Made by a program: the position numbers and the translations under genes. Shown piece after piece: positions 35,681-47,000 of a DNA stretch of 64,000 nucleotides. The first letter of the stretch is position 1, and every line of letters starts with the position of its first letter. The DNA lies in assembly GCA_907163375.1 (NCBI GenBank), contig CAJQUW010007530.1:682001-746000 (forward strand), written 5' to 3'. A model generated the notes under the pieces. It had not been told where the DNA came from, did not search any database, and saw only the letters and a program-made list of their open reading frames with translations. Origin of the DNA: Prostheceraeus crozeri. Lineage: Eukaryota; Platyhelminthes; Polycladida; Euryleptidae.

Positions 35681-35752
35681 CCGCGCTGTGGCCTTGTGGT
35701 AAAGTGTTCGCTCTGCATCCTGGAGACCTTGGTTCAAGCCTTTGTTGGGTCA
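35681..35752 (+). repeat. tRNA-like SINE head
   Basis: GTGGCCTTGTGGTAAAGTG followed by GACCTTGGTTCAAGCC gives A- and B-box-like motifs at tRNA spacing. A related sequence lies on the minus strand at 62690-62768, so it is a repeat rather than a single tRNA gene. Confidence 0.5.
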
Positions 35753-36320
35753 AACATAAGACATTTAAAATAGGTACACTCTGCATTCTGGCGGAATTAT
35801 GTGATATAATTTGATGATATATTGGCAGCTGATTTTCGAATGCATGCAGAGATTTTGAAAATTGTTCAAATGTAATGAACAGGGGCCCTTTAAAGTAAAA
35901 TAAATGCTTTAACACTTCTTGGCCTCTGATTTCAAGCTGGAGTAATGCATGTTCTTCAAGTCGACATTACAAGTTGCATATGTGTCTGATTATACTCTTG
36001 ATAGATTATAGGAGCGATATTTCAAAATGATAAACGTACAGAACGTTTTAGAGGATTTCCTTCTTTGTCATCCTGTCGCTGCAGTATTTTTCAAATTCAT
36101 TATCGCTTTTGTGTGCATGCTCTTTGGACATGGGGCAACAGCCCAGATCACAAATTGGCTTGATAAATATAAATGCCAATCAGAAAACATGGAAACCAGC
36201 TCGTACAATTTTCTTTTTGCCCCAACTAAGTTCCCCCGGTGTGTGCCATAATTTTCATGCAATTTCCATTCTAGGACTTTCTATGGTATTGTTAATTTCT
36301 ATGGGCACTACACTATACGT
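35753..36320. other. No gene seen
   Basis: Short frames only, without recognised domains. Confidence 0.4.
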
Positions 36321-36474
36321 AATATTATTACACTGACTTCGATGTATTACACGGTCAGAATCTACGAATATGATGCTACGGTATTCTCCGAGCCGAAGGC
36401 GAGGAGAATACCATAGCATCATATGAGTAGATTTGAGCTGTGTGATACATAGAAGTCAGTGTAATAATACTATG
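36321..36474. repeat. Inverted repeat just upstream of the Crypton frame
   Basis: Arms GTAATATTATTACACTGACT and AGTCAGTGTAATAATAC continue inward to ATGATGCTACGGTATTCTCC and GGAGAATACCATAGCATCAT, about 65-70 bp each with scattered mismatches. The loop is GAGCCGAAGGCGA. It could be a MITE or part of the Crypton's leading end. Confidence 0.7.
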
Positions 36475-36600
36475 TGTTCGCTTCATGATATCTCATGACT
36501 CCATGAATATATTTCATATTTGAATTCATGAATTTTGAAACAGCTTAATTATCTAAGCAAGCATTCCTTTCTTCACTTTTGACTAATCAATGACATAGGA

Positions 36601-37801
36601 ATGACGTCGAGATTTGTAAACATGTCAGAGGAAGAAGTTAATTCTGATATCGATAATAGAATACCAAAAAGTACTTGGAATAAGATGAGATGGGCATTCA
36701 AGCTATTTGTCACCTGGCATGACCACTGGAAAATAAGAATTGACGATAATGTTTTGAAAGTAGATAAAAATGTGAAAGAATTTACACCAAACGATCTCAA
36801 TCACTGTTTGAAGTACTTCTTCGCTGAGGTCAGAAAGGTTGATGGAGATATGTATCCTCCAGAATCGTTGAAAGGCATTGGTGCGATGCTACAGCTATAT
36901 TTCAATACAGAAATGAAATGGAAAATTTCTATTTTTACGGACATTGATTTCAAAAGTGGTCGTGATTCCCTTGATGCTCAGATGAAAAAATCAGCTCAAC
37001 GCGGTAACGTAAAACCAAAGAAAAGAGCATTGCCAATTGATCTAGAACAAGAGAACGAATTGTGGGAAAATGGTAGTTTTGGAATTTCAAATCCAGATCA
37101 GCTAATCCACACACTTATTTATCATTTGGAGTTCATTTGAGCCTTAGAGCGGCTAAAGAACATCATGATATGAATTTGGAGACGAATCTCAATTAATTCT
37201 TTGTAAAGACAGTGATGATAAAGAATATTTGAAATACGTTGAAAGAATGTCAAAAAACAAGCGTTATGGATTAAAATGTGCCAGAATGGACCCCAAAGAG
37301 ACTCGAGTTTATCAGAACACGGACAACCCAGATCGATGTGTGATCAAATTATATAAAGAGTACATTCGACATAGACCAGATGGTGCGTGCAAAGCATTTC
37401 ATCTGACGCCCTTACAGAAACATCAAATAAAAGGAGCTGTTTGGTACAAACGCTGCCCAATGGGGATTCATAAAATTGAAAATACCACTAAAACGTTGAT
37501 GAAAAATATTGCAAAAGACGGCGAATTCTTTACGAACACTTCTTTACGACGCACTGCTAAGACTCGACTTGTACAAGGCGGCATATCCAAGGAGGTTGCA
37601 GCACTCAAAACAGGTCGAATCAATGAAAAAGCAGATAGTGCCTACATTCATGCCGAGGTATTCGAGAAAGATATGTCGAAAGTGCTGTATGGATCATATG
37701 AAGCTACAACAAACAATGTTGTATCTACAAACAACACAAACACACGAGAAAACAAGTCTATCAATTTTTATGGATGTACTTTTAACAATTGCACTTTATG
37801 A
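36601..37801 (+). pseudogene. Crypton-type tyrosine recombinase, broken by two frame changes
   Basis: The N-terminal part (36601-37138) has a helical core-binding region (NKMRWAFKLFVTWHDHWK). Near 37130 the frame shifts, and the next frame reads FGVHLSLRAAKEHHDM, the conserved block with the first catalytic Arg. A second shift near 37180 restores GDESQLILCKDSDDKEY and then YVERMSKNKRYGL, CVIKLYKEYIRHRP and FHLTPL. The active-site end reads NTSLRRTAKTRLVQGG, LKTGR and SAYIHAE, giving the second Arg and the Tyr; the usual His before SLR is Thr. The tail YGCTFNNCTL matches Crypton-derived proteins. Cryptons are cut-and-paste elements using a tyrosine recombinase and lack terminal inverted repeats. 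No introns. Dead copy. Confidence 0.8.
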
Positions 37802-38060
37802 TGTGTTACTCTATTATTTGTATTGGGTTGGAAACTAAGCTCAGACTCATCTCGTAATTATTAATAATTTATTAGTTATCTGTAAGAGTGTATTAGTGGT
37901 TTAGAAGTCTAAGACAATTCCGTCTTCAATTTTTTGAATCTGGCACATCTTCTAGCTCTCATGGAGCATTTAAGAGCTAATTCTTTTCGCTTCGGTGAGT
38001 CAGAACTTAGTTTTCAATCATAGTACTGTTTCAATCGTTAAAGTGTGTTATAACACATTA

Positions 38061-38088
38061 CAGGTAATCTACTGCAGTAGATTACCTG
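38061..38088. repeat. Perfect 28-bp palindrome
   Basis: The half-site CAGGTAATCTACTG is followed directly by its exact complement. Six bases upstream lies a second perfect palindrome, TGTGTTATAACACA. Both lie about 260 bases past the Crypton frame. Role unknown. Confidence 0.9.
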
Positions 38089-38262
38089 AGAAAGATATTG
38101 CAGTTCAAAATATACATGTTGAATATGGATATCTAAGCGTATTTTACTCAATTATAATCGACCGCCTAATTGCATTAGGGGCATAGCACATGAGGCGAAT
38201 ACATAGCACTGAATAACCGTATACCAGTAGAAAGTGTGATAGCTTTATTTGACAGGGATCAT

Positions 38263-38480
38263 AGAGAGAGGGAGGGAGGGAGGGAGTGAGTGAGTGAGTC
38301 AGTGAGGGAGGGAGGGAGGGAGAGAAGGAGAGAGGGAGGGAAGGAGAGGGAGAGAGGGAGGGAGGGAGAGAGAGAGAGGGAGGGAGAGGGAGAGAGAGAG
38401 GGAGGGAGAGAGAGAGAGAGAGGAGGGAGAGAGAGAGAGAGAGAGAGGAGGGAGAGAGGGAGGGGAGAGAGAGAGAGAGA
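38263..38480. repeat. Purine-rich microsatellite (GA and GGGA units)
   Basis: About 215 bases of almost pure G and A on the plus strand, mixing GGGA, GAGA and GTGA units. Long open frames on both strands across it are an artefact of composition. Confidence 0.95.
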
Positions 38481-38559
38481 TGTGCTGAGACAATGCATAG
38501 AACGATTGAGACAGATTGTACTGTGGTGTACTGTACTTCAACCAATTATGTACTAAATT

Positions 38560-39400
38560 GGCCTATTAATAAAAATCATTCTGTATCGGAAATACATGGT
38601 ATATTTATTAATGTGTAGTACTTTTTATGAGGCAGCACCACAAAGGGAGCACCACTTTCCACATCCGATGCAGATGCCATTCAGCAACGAAAATTCTTCA
38701 GTGAGCACAGCATCCTCTAGCACTAATACACGAACAGTTTTTCGAACGATTGAATAAACAATTTGACTGGAAAAACTGGAAACTTTAGGAAATTCTGCAT
38801 TGAAAGTGTCGAGTTTCAAGTTCAAATATTTTTAAAAAGAAGACTTTGACTTTGAAAACCCTTGAATTTCACGGTCAAACCGGCACGGACATCTGCCGAA
38901 CATTCATAACCATTACTTTCATAATGTATTTGAATTAGTGTAATTAATTATCATTTATTGCTTTGAACTTGCTTTTCGGAAACTAGTCTTATAATTCATT
39001 TCAGGGGAATGGATGGAGTTCTGCTTGATTATTTGATGGTGAGGAAGTATGGAGAAGGTCCTGTTAACTTCGGAAGATCTCTTTGGAAAGTGCTTTGTCT
39101 CATGAGCTTCGCGGGCTTTGCCGTCTTCACCTTCAACGATGTTGGATTTGTGCCTGCTGTGAAGCGATTGTGGGCTATTGGAGGATAATTCCTGCTGACG
39201 TTGACTTAAGCGAATGGAGCGGTGTGACATCTTTGAGATAGTATTTATAGAGAGTTCAAGAAAGCGCTAAATTGTAGTTTACATTTATAAATTGGCTGTC
39301 TTTCGATTTGAGTTATAATACAATGTCAAGCGCCTCACTGGTAGTTTTGTCTTATCCTGAAGAAAACACTGGGATTTACTTGAATTTATTTGTTTAAGTC
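38560..39400. other. No gene seen
   Basis: Short frames without domains on either strand. Confidence 0.4.
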
Positions 39401-39403
39401 TTA

Positions 39404-40066
39404 AAGTCCGGCAGCCAGAACGAGTTTCTGCAGGGAACGAGGCCGAAAATGAAACTTTCACAGAATGATCTTCACCCTATGACTACTGCGAATCTGCACG
39501 TCTGCCAAGTTCTAGTTAGTTCCTCTTCTTATCAGACAAGATCAATGAAAACCCACGGACGTAGATTCCAGTTTTTGGCAAAAATGAAATTATCTGTTTT
39601 CTCTCATCAATTGAAAAGTATGTCTAGAACCGCAATTTTCGGCATGATATGTCTTCAGGTCATGTTCATGAACATTTATCTATGGAGCTAAACACATTCA
39701 GATTTGGCAAGCGTCCTGCTGTCGGCAAACACCAAAATACTGACCCATTTTATCCACATTAATCTTCATTCTCGCTTACATCGCTGATCAGAAGCATGAT
39801 AATATCGCACACATGATAGGAGGACCTGAAGACACATCATGCAGAAAATTATGACTTTAATACTATTCAGTTGATAACAGAAAACATAGAAATTTCATTT
39901 TTGCCAAAAACTGCATTCTTCGTCCCATTGGATTGACATGGGTTTTCTTCGATCCCGTCTACAAGATGAGGAATACATGCAGAATCAGAGTAGGGAGTGG
40001 GTGTACATCATTCTGTCTCATTTTCGGCCTCGTCCCCTGAAGAAACAAACTCGTTCTGGCTGCCTG
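39404..40066. mobile_element. Fold-back element, copy 2 of the 16.4 kb family
   Basis: Starts AGTCCGGCAGCCAGAACGAG and ends near CTCGTTCTGGCTGCC. Internal words shared with 16367-17093 include CTGCAGGGAACGAGG, TTCACAGAATGA, TCAGACA, AAACACATT.AGATTTGGCAAG and GATCAGAAGCATGATAA. It has slightly shorter arms and more mismatches between arms than copy 1. No coding capacity, no clear target duplication. Confidence 0.8.
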
Positions 40067-41744
40067 AATGATGGGAGCTGATCCTTGTCAATGTCTTATT
40101 TTCATTAATGCCTCCATAGCTCTTGTGATCGCTGACCTTTCACATCATCAATAATAGGCTGCCGGGACTTGACATTTGTAGAAAATTGTGGAAACCAAAC
40201 TCAATCAGTTTATTTACTTAAGTTAAGCATCTGAAAAATCTAAATGTTCCAATTCATTGAAATCTATTAAATGGGTCTTTCGAAAAACCGAGTTTTCATA
40301 ATTTGTGGAAGAGCTATCGAATTCCGCAGTTTTTTCTCCACTCATACCATGCTCATAACGCGGCATCACGACATTGCCCCACATTTCGCGATTGGACAAA
40401 AATGGCGCCGTACAAAAGTGGATTTAAATAGCGGTGTATATTTCCTGGCTCTCTTGACCAAACATATATTCAAACTTGCACTTGACCTCTACAATTAGCC
40501 TATCATATGAATAGGCTACAGCACATCACATATCGTGAGAGGCTATAAAAAACTTTTTTCTCATTGATGGGCCTGCTCAATTTTCTTTGAGCATAAGATT
40601 TTCAGTATTCACCACAAATATATTTTCTATATGCCTAGCCTGCACCCCGATCCCGAAAAAAAATTAAGTTCGACAAAAATGCAATTCATTTTTGGTAGCA
40701 GGTCATGAGCACTTGAAAAAATATAGCATAGGCTTAAGAAATAATCTAACGAGCTTATCAAAAGTTGCTGATACTTATTCTGATGCGTTAATAAATTCGG
40801 TTGGTGAATTGCAGCAATTACATTGAATTTTTTCGTTATTGTGCTGATGCTGCGATTCGTTTTATACTGAAATATTTTTGAAGCATAATCTCGTATATCC
40901 TTGAAATATTATACAACTGATTATGCGCATCCTACTTTTGTTTGTCTTTGTATAGTTTCTGTTTCACAATTCAAGCGTTTCAGTGCGGACTATACGCAAT
41001 TAAATTGTCATATCATCAAATCAATCCTTTTTCTTCTAGATAAATATATTTTTCGAGGAACAATTTTTGACTGAGTGATTTATACCGAAGAGTTGATAAT
41101 TAAAGAATATTTCATCCAGATGCAACTAATTTAAGAAACATAGGGGGCCTACGTATACAGCACTAAATCATTGACTTATTGCAGATGCTCAAAGTGAGGC
41201 TATGCATAGATGAAAACGATCAGCTATTAAAATTTTGAAATCGTCAATAAAATTGTCGGATAACCTTGCTAAATATATTCCTTAACTGACTTTTTTCCTT
41301 TATGCTCTTTACATGGTTTAACGAATAAAATTTTATTTGAGTGACTTAAAATGTTAATGAAAATGCTAAAAAATGAACATTAAGTATCAATAAATGGATA
41401 GACAGATTTCTCAGTAAACGTGGTATTGTGTTCTGTTTCCTTAAGCCAACTTCTGCATTTAGATTTCAGTGACTTTAATCAAAAATTTCATAAATATGCT
41501 AAAAAAATCAAAGATTTTATGTCTTTATATTAACACGATGGATTTCTCAGTGTTTTTGTTTTTGTCTCTTGATTTTTTGTTTTCTGTTTAGCGTCCTTAA
41601 CAAGCTACCATGAATTATAAATTGGATTTCATTTTCTGAAAATGCGACAAATATGTTTTATTTCGCAAGAATTTAATAAAATCGATAAAAAATCAATAAG
41701 CATCAATAACTTTTGATTAGCTTGTTAGATTATTTGGCATGCTA
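40067..41744. other. No gene seen
   Basis: AT-rich spacer; nothing recognised. Confidence 0.45.
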
Positions 41745-43116
41745 TACTCACTGACATAAATAATGAAACCAACTATCATTGACTTGAATGGAAGTTTGTT
41801 TCATTTTTTCTATGGTTTGAGATGATATCTCGCTTTCTATGCATCACCATTGAACTCCATATGATAAGGGAAATGATATAGGACCATCAAATTTCAAAAT
41901 TTGATATTGATCACAGTAACAGCTAGAAGTTGAACAGAATCACCACCTACTGCTGACCAGATTTGACTTATGAAATGGCGCACGATAACTTTACCAGAGG
42001 AATGGCAATTGGGATGATGCGTTGTGGGCAAAGTTCTACAACTGTTGCGAAAGAATTGAAAATTTCAAGGGTCGTTGTATGGAGGTGGTGGTGTCGTTGG
42101 AAAGCAGAAGGAAATGTGGAAAAGAAGAACGGATCAGGAAGACCAAGGGTATCATCCAAGCGGACAGATGCACGCTCAGTTTTAGCTGCTAAAAGAAACA
42201 AGTTTGTGTCCGTCCCGAAGCTAATTGTGTAGGACTACTGTAACCTACTGGAAGGTTGCTGGGAACGTTGCCTGTAGCGTTCGAACTGCATATCGAAGAT
42301 TGCGAGAAGCTGGTATACAGTCTCGACGACCCGCTGTGAGAATTCCGCTGAGCCTGGAACATCGAAGGAGACGAGTGACGTGGTGTCAAGGTCATCAGTC
42401 GTGGAGTGACAGTCAGTGGGAACGTGTGCTCTGGACTGATGAATCGAGGTTTACTCTCGATTTCAACGATGGTCGGATCCGTGTTCATCGCTTGCCAAGT
42501 GAACGATTTGCTCCATGTTGCGTCAAAGAACACGACCGGTACGGCGGCGGTAGTGTCATGGTTTGGGCCGGTATCTGGCACAATGGAAAAACACCAGCAA
42601 TCGTAGTGAAAGGAACATTGACAGGACAGCGATGTGCCGACGAGATCGTGATTTTTCAGGATGACAACGCAAGGCCCCATCGCGCTTCAGTGGTCTCTAA
42701 CAGGATAGCAAGCAGTGGAATCCCAACTTTGGAATGGCCCTCACGTTCTCCCGACCTCTCCCCCATTGAGCACTGATGGGATGAACTTGGTCGCAGAGTG
42801 AGGGAGAGGTACAACCACCCACCAGTGTCTTTGAAGATGTTGGCCGACAGACTGATCGAGCAGTGGAACCTCTTAGACCTGGCATTCATCCAGCGACTGT
42901 GCTCATCCATGCCCTCACGCATCGATGCCTGTTTGGATGCTCGCGGTGGTCACACCCGTTTCTAACTTAAGTTGATAAAATCATGAGTATCAAATTAAAT
43001 GTTTTTGAGTAAAGCATTCGAGTTCTCCTTTTACAAACAACAAACGTACAGTACAACCAAGTTTAAGTCATTAATATTCATATCAGGACTTGTTTCATTC
43101 TTTTTGTCACTGAGTA
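41745..43116 (+). mobile_element. Tc1-like DNA transposon, nearly full length
   Basis: Left end TACTCACTGACATAAATAAT and right end, read inverted, TACTCAGTGACAAAAAGAAT share 16 of 20 bases. Both are flanked by TA (41743-41744 and 43117-43118), the Tc1/mariner target. The length of about 1.37 kb fits a Tc1 element less one internal deletion. It lies 0.8 kb past the 3' end of the membrane-protein gene and points toward it. Confidence 0.85.
41963..42965 (+). pseudogene. Tc1-like transposase (DD34E), broken
   Basis: The N-terminal half (41963-42232) is a paired-type helix-turn-helix: GMMRCGQSSTTVAKELKISR, then a GRPRVSS linker. The frame then changes around 42225 and continues as VRTAYRRLREAGIQSRRP. 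The catalytic residues are in LWTDESRF, FQDDNARPHRA and SPDLSPIEH, with exactly 34 residues between the second Asp and the Glu. Against the family, about 16-18 residues are missing between DEIV and IFQDD. A stop follows IEH, after which WDELGRRVRERY continues to the natural end GGHTRF. It cannot make an active transposase. Start chosen at the first Met before the helix-turn-helix. Confidence 0.85.
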
Positions 43117-43510
43117 TATATTTTTTAAGTTCTCATGACCTGCTTTACACGATTGTGCTAGCGGAAATGAATTGCATTTTTTCGAACTAAATTGGGACCG
43201 GGGTGCCATGTCACTATAGCATTATAACGATTAGAATACTAGGCATCAAACTAGCTGTCTTACTCGACAGAGCCATCAAACTTGATGGAAAATATGTAAA
43301 ACCAAAGATAATCTCATCATATCATAACAAGTGCTTCATAATTTCTATGACAAAGCTGTTCAACATTGGTTTCTCTTTGATGCAATTTTTCACGTTTCTT
43401 CTCGCTATCACTATTGGTACGTTAGTCTGATTTTGATTTTGTCACCATAGTGTATTCATGGACTCCACGATTTCCAATATTGGAGTCCTTTACTTTCTTC
43501 AAATATACGA

Positions 43511-43516
43511 TTTATT
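43511..43516 (-). promoter_or_regulatory. Candidate poly(A) signal of the membrane-protein gene
   Basis: AATAAA on the minus strand, about 410 bases past the stop at 43925. Position is reasonable, but AT-rich sequence gives such hits by chance. Confidence 0.4.
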
Positions 43517-43924
43517 ATTACTATTAAAATTCGAACAAAATTCCAAGAAAGCATGCGTGCAATATGGTAGATCAGAACAATAATGTATGGATAGCAAATT
43601 CGATGTATTGAGTCAGTAGAAAGAATTTCATGATATGTTTTACGAGTCAAGTCAAAGTAAGACTTACTTTTGTGACTTTCACTGATTATCGCAAAAAGTA
43701 TAGAAAAATAGGATGTCCACTGATAGCTAAAAGAAGATAGTCCGAATAAAATGTGACGTATACACAACTTAGACAAAAGTCTCACTAGAAATGAAGTAGA
43801 AAATTGCCACATGAAAAAGTACATTAGCCGTACAACTACTAATGATAAACATAGAAAAATATCAGCAGGTAATGATGGATTTATGCAGGATTAAATTTCA
43901 TCTCAGTTGCTACAGCTGAAGAGT

Positions 43925-44083
43925 TTAAACAAGTGAAGCATTTTCCTCTTTATTCCCCTTCTTCAATCGCCGTTTTGAATCTCTCCTTCCTAGTTCAGGT
44001 TTCGCCTTCCGGCTTCTGGTTACACTGTCAGATTCCTTCGCATCAGCAATCTCAACGACCGGTGGAGCTGTGTCAACATCAAC
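43925..44083 (-). CDS. Membrane-protein gene, last exon
   Basis: Acceptor CATACCTTCCAG; stop TAA at 43925. Reads VDVDTAPPVVEIADAKESD and then a basic tail (RSRKAKPELGRRDSKRRLKK). Phase 0 matches the seventh exon. No donor is needed. Confidence 0.8.
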   Translation of the reverse strand, partial: VDVDTAPPVVEIADAKESDSVTRSRKAKPELGRRDSKRRLKKGNKEENASLV

Positions 44084-47000
44084 CTGGAAGGTATGAAAAG
44101 AAGTTTAAGCATTTAAAATTGAATATCGAGAGGGTATACATTGACATTCTCATCGAAATCTACAAGCATGCAACATCAGTAATTACATGAAGACAGCAAC
44201 AAAATACATCTAGGCCGAGGAGTGAGACAAGGAGACAATATCTCTCCGAACTTGATCAATGCCTGTCTTGAGGATGCAATTTTCCGTAGAATGAATCTTG
44301 AATGTAAAGGAGTTCATATCGATGGGATGGGAAATTCCTCACTAATCTGTGCTTTGCGGATGATCTTGTGCTAATGGCCCACACACCTGAAGAACTACAA
44401 GACCTCACTGAAGACCTCCACAACAAAAGCACAAAAGCCGGTCTCAGGATGCATCCTATGAAGATGATGTTTAACGAGCATGCACGACTGAGATCCATCA
44501 CCATCGGAAATGTCACACTAGAAAATGTACAGCATCACAGATACCTCGGTCAGATAGTGAATGCAAGCAGAGATAATACTTCCGATATAAACAATAGGAA
44601 AAGGGCTGGATGGGCAGCGTTCGCAAAGTTCGGCAACCTAATGGGAAGTCGCTCCATTCCACAAATATTGAAGACTCAAACTCTCAACCAGTGCATTTTA
44701 TCAGCAATGATGTACGGCGCAGAGACATGGACAACAACAGCAACAGCCATGTCCAAGTTAGCAGTGGCGCAACGACGCATGGAGCGCATTATGATTGGCA
44801 TAACACTCCGCGATCGCAAAACGAACGAGTGAATCATGGATCAGACGAAGTTGAAGGATATCACATTAACCATCATGAAAAGTAAAAGACAATGGGCTGG
44901 TCACATAATGCGCAGGACAGAAGAAAGGAGAACAACCGAGTGGTATCCAAGAATTGGTTCCAGACAATGTGGGAGACCTCCAAGACGGTAGGACCATGAG
45001 CTGGTCTAATACTGCATCCAGCACTGGCGACAACACGTGATCGACCGCAGAGGTGAACGACACTTGTGGAGGGTTTCCTTCAGCAATGGAGCGATTAAAA
45101 TCCCGTCATTAGCTTCTACATTACGACTTTGATAAGTGTTTTTCTAAGTTAATTTTTTGTCAGATTTATTATTTTCTAGTCAATTTTTCGAAATTGCAAG
45201 TTATATATTATTATCGCAATTTGACAAGCATGCCAACTAACGAACTTTGGTGGAAGAATATCTGACATCGCTTTATCTGCTCATTTGTCGTCTGTCTCGT
45301 TTTAATCACTAATTATCAGAGATATTATTCAAATCTTGCTCAAGAACAAAGATCACCTGGTTATGTCGACAGTGTATGACAATAGCATATTGAAAAACAC
45401 GGCGAACTTGATCTTCAGGTTGATCAGTTCTAAGTAATTGGACAAATTATTCAACACAGTTTGATTGTCTCCAAGTCCATATCCATTGCATCATGTACGT
45501 CATTTGCAACAATTCTGAACAAAAACTATGTGGGCTTTTGCTGTCACAGCATCACAGACACCTCGGTCAGATAGTGAATGCAAGCAGAGATAATACTGAC
45601 TTTTCAGGATTACTTTATTCAAATTCAAATTGCATTCACTCAAGGGAACATTCTTCTAGAAAGAAAATTTTTCAATGAGGACGTTTCTAGTTGCAGCATT
45701 TTGAGTTTAAAAAATGAATTCAAATTCAAATTAAATACATCAAAAAATAGAAACATTATCCAACTGAATATCTTCTTCCATTGTATTATGTGTGTCATTT
45801 GCAACAATTTTAACCAAAACTGTTAATTTTTTGTCGGCAGCATAAGTTGACATTTTAGATTTGAATTCATATAGGGCTTCATAAGCTTTTTATTGAAATA
45901 TAAGTGTTTAAATCAACTGTTACGTCAATGAGAATGTTTCCATTTTCCTATGATTCACATGCGTTTGTTGTTGAGCACTCCTCCTATTGTTCTTCTTTGC
46001 AAGATTTAACATATACTTAGTAATTCAATTTATACAGAATACATGTAAGTCTGAAAAACTGCTGTAATAATGGAGACTAACCTTGATTTCAGGAACAGGC
46101 TGTTGGACTAATTCCTTTGCCGAGGCTTGAAGGGCGAGTTTCATATCTTCATTCATGCCTGGCATGTTGATACTGTCTCCAAACACTTCAATAATGGCTC
46201 CATCCGGAAGTCTCAGGAAGTGACGGTAAAGTTCCTTCAATCCATCCAAGTGAACTGTATGAATGGCTAAGTGAGTGGTGATTTCAACTTTCATTTCTGG
46301 TTCTTCGTCTTCATTCCTTGGTTGTTCATCTTCGTCTAATATTTCTTCCTCCCAAATATAATCGGTAACAATTATCTTCCTTCGTTCGCCTTCCTCTCCT
46401 GCAAAATTAAAGATAAATAATTTCTGGATATTTCGCAATCGGTATTAAAATCAACACAGAAACTTGGCTACATCGTACATATTTATCATAACAATATAGT
46501 ATAAACCAAACACAAACGAGGGCAGCCCATTGGAAAACTACCAAACGGCTAAAATGACGAAAATAATATAAGTGCAACCATTTCCGTAAGGGTGGGCGCT
46601 TTCTTCCAGTATATACAGTATATATTCGTGTGCTAAGCAAAATTACAAATCAATCTGCCACTCATTTAACCAAATCAATAAAAGTTCATCGGGATTTCGG
46701 AGCATCTGGAGGTTGCCGGGGGAATTGTGCGCTCTGCAGTCCGTGACGATGTGCTCCACCGTTTGAGGCGTGTGACTACAAGCACGGAAGGCAGACTCTT
46801 GCAGGCCCCAGCTTTGAAGAGTTGCTGCTACTCGAGCTGTGTTAAGGCGTAATCAATTAAGAGGCATCCACTGTTTGCGAGGAAGGTTGGCTCCAGCCGG
46901 AGTGTCTGGCTGGGTGGGGGATGGGCAAGATGAATTGAGGAAGTGAGGTCCTCCGATGACATTGCTGTGCCACGTAACCATAGGGTCGAAGCCGTCGGTG

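Noticed and set aside
35681-35752. A functional tRNA gene
   Set aside because: Only A- and B-box-like words are present, the cloverleaf does not close, and a sibling copy exists at 62690-62768.
38144-38556. Several long open frames with Ser-Leu-Pro or Arg-Glu-Gly repeats
   Set aside because: They are translations of the GA-rich microsatellite; any frame through it stays open.
42189-42680. 163-codon minus-strand frame
   Set aside because: It is the shadow of the Tc1-like transposase on the other strand.
43203-43430. 75-codon hydrophobic plus-strand frame
   Set aside because: Lies just past the Tc1 element in AT-rich DNA, with no splice partner or homology that I recognise.
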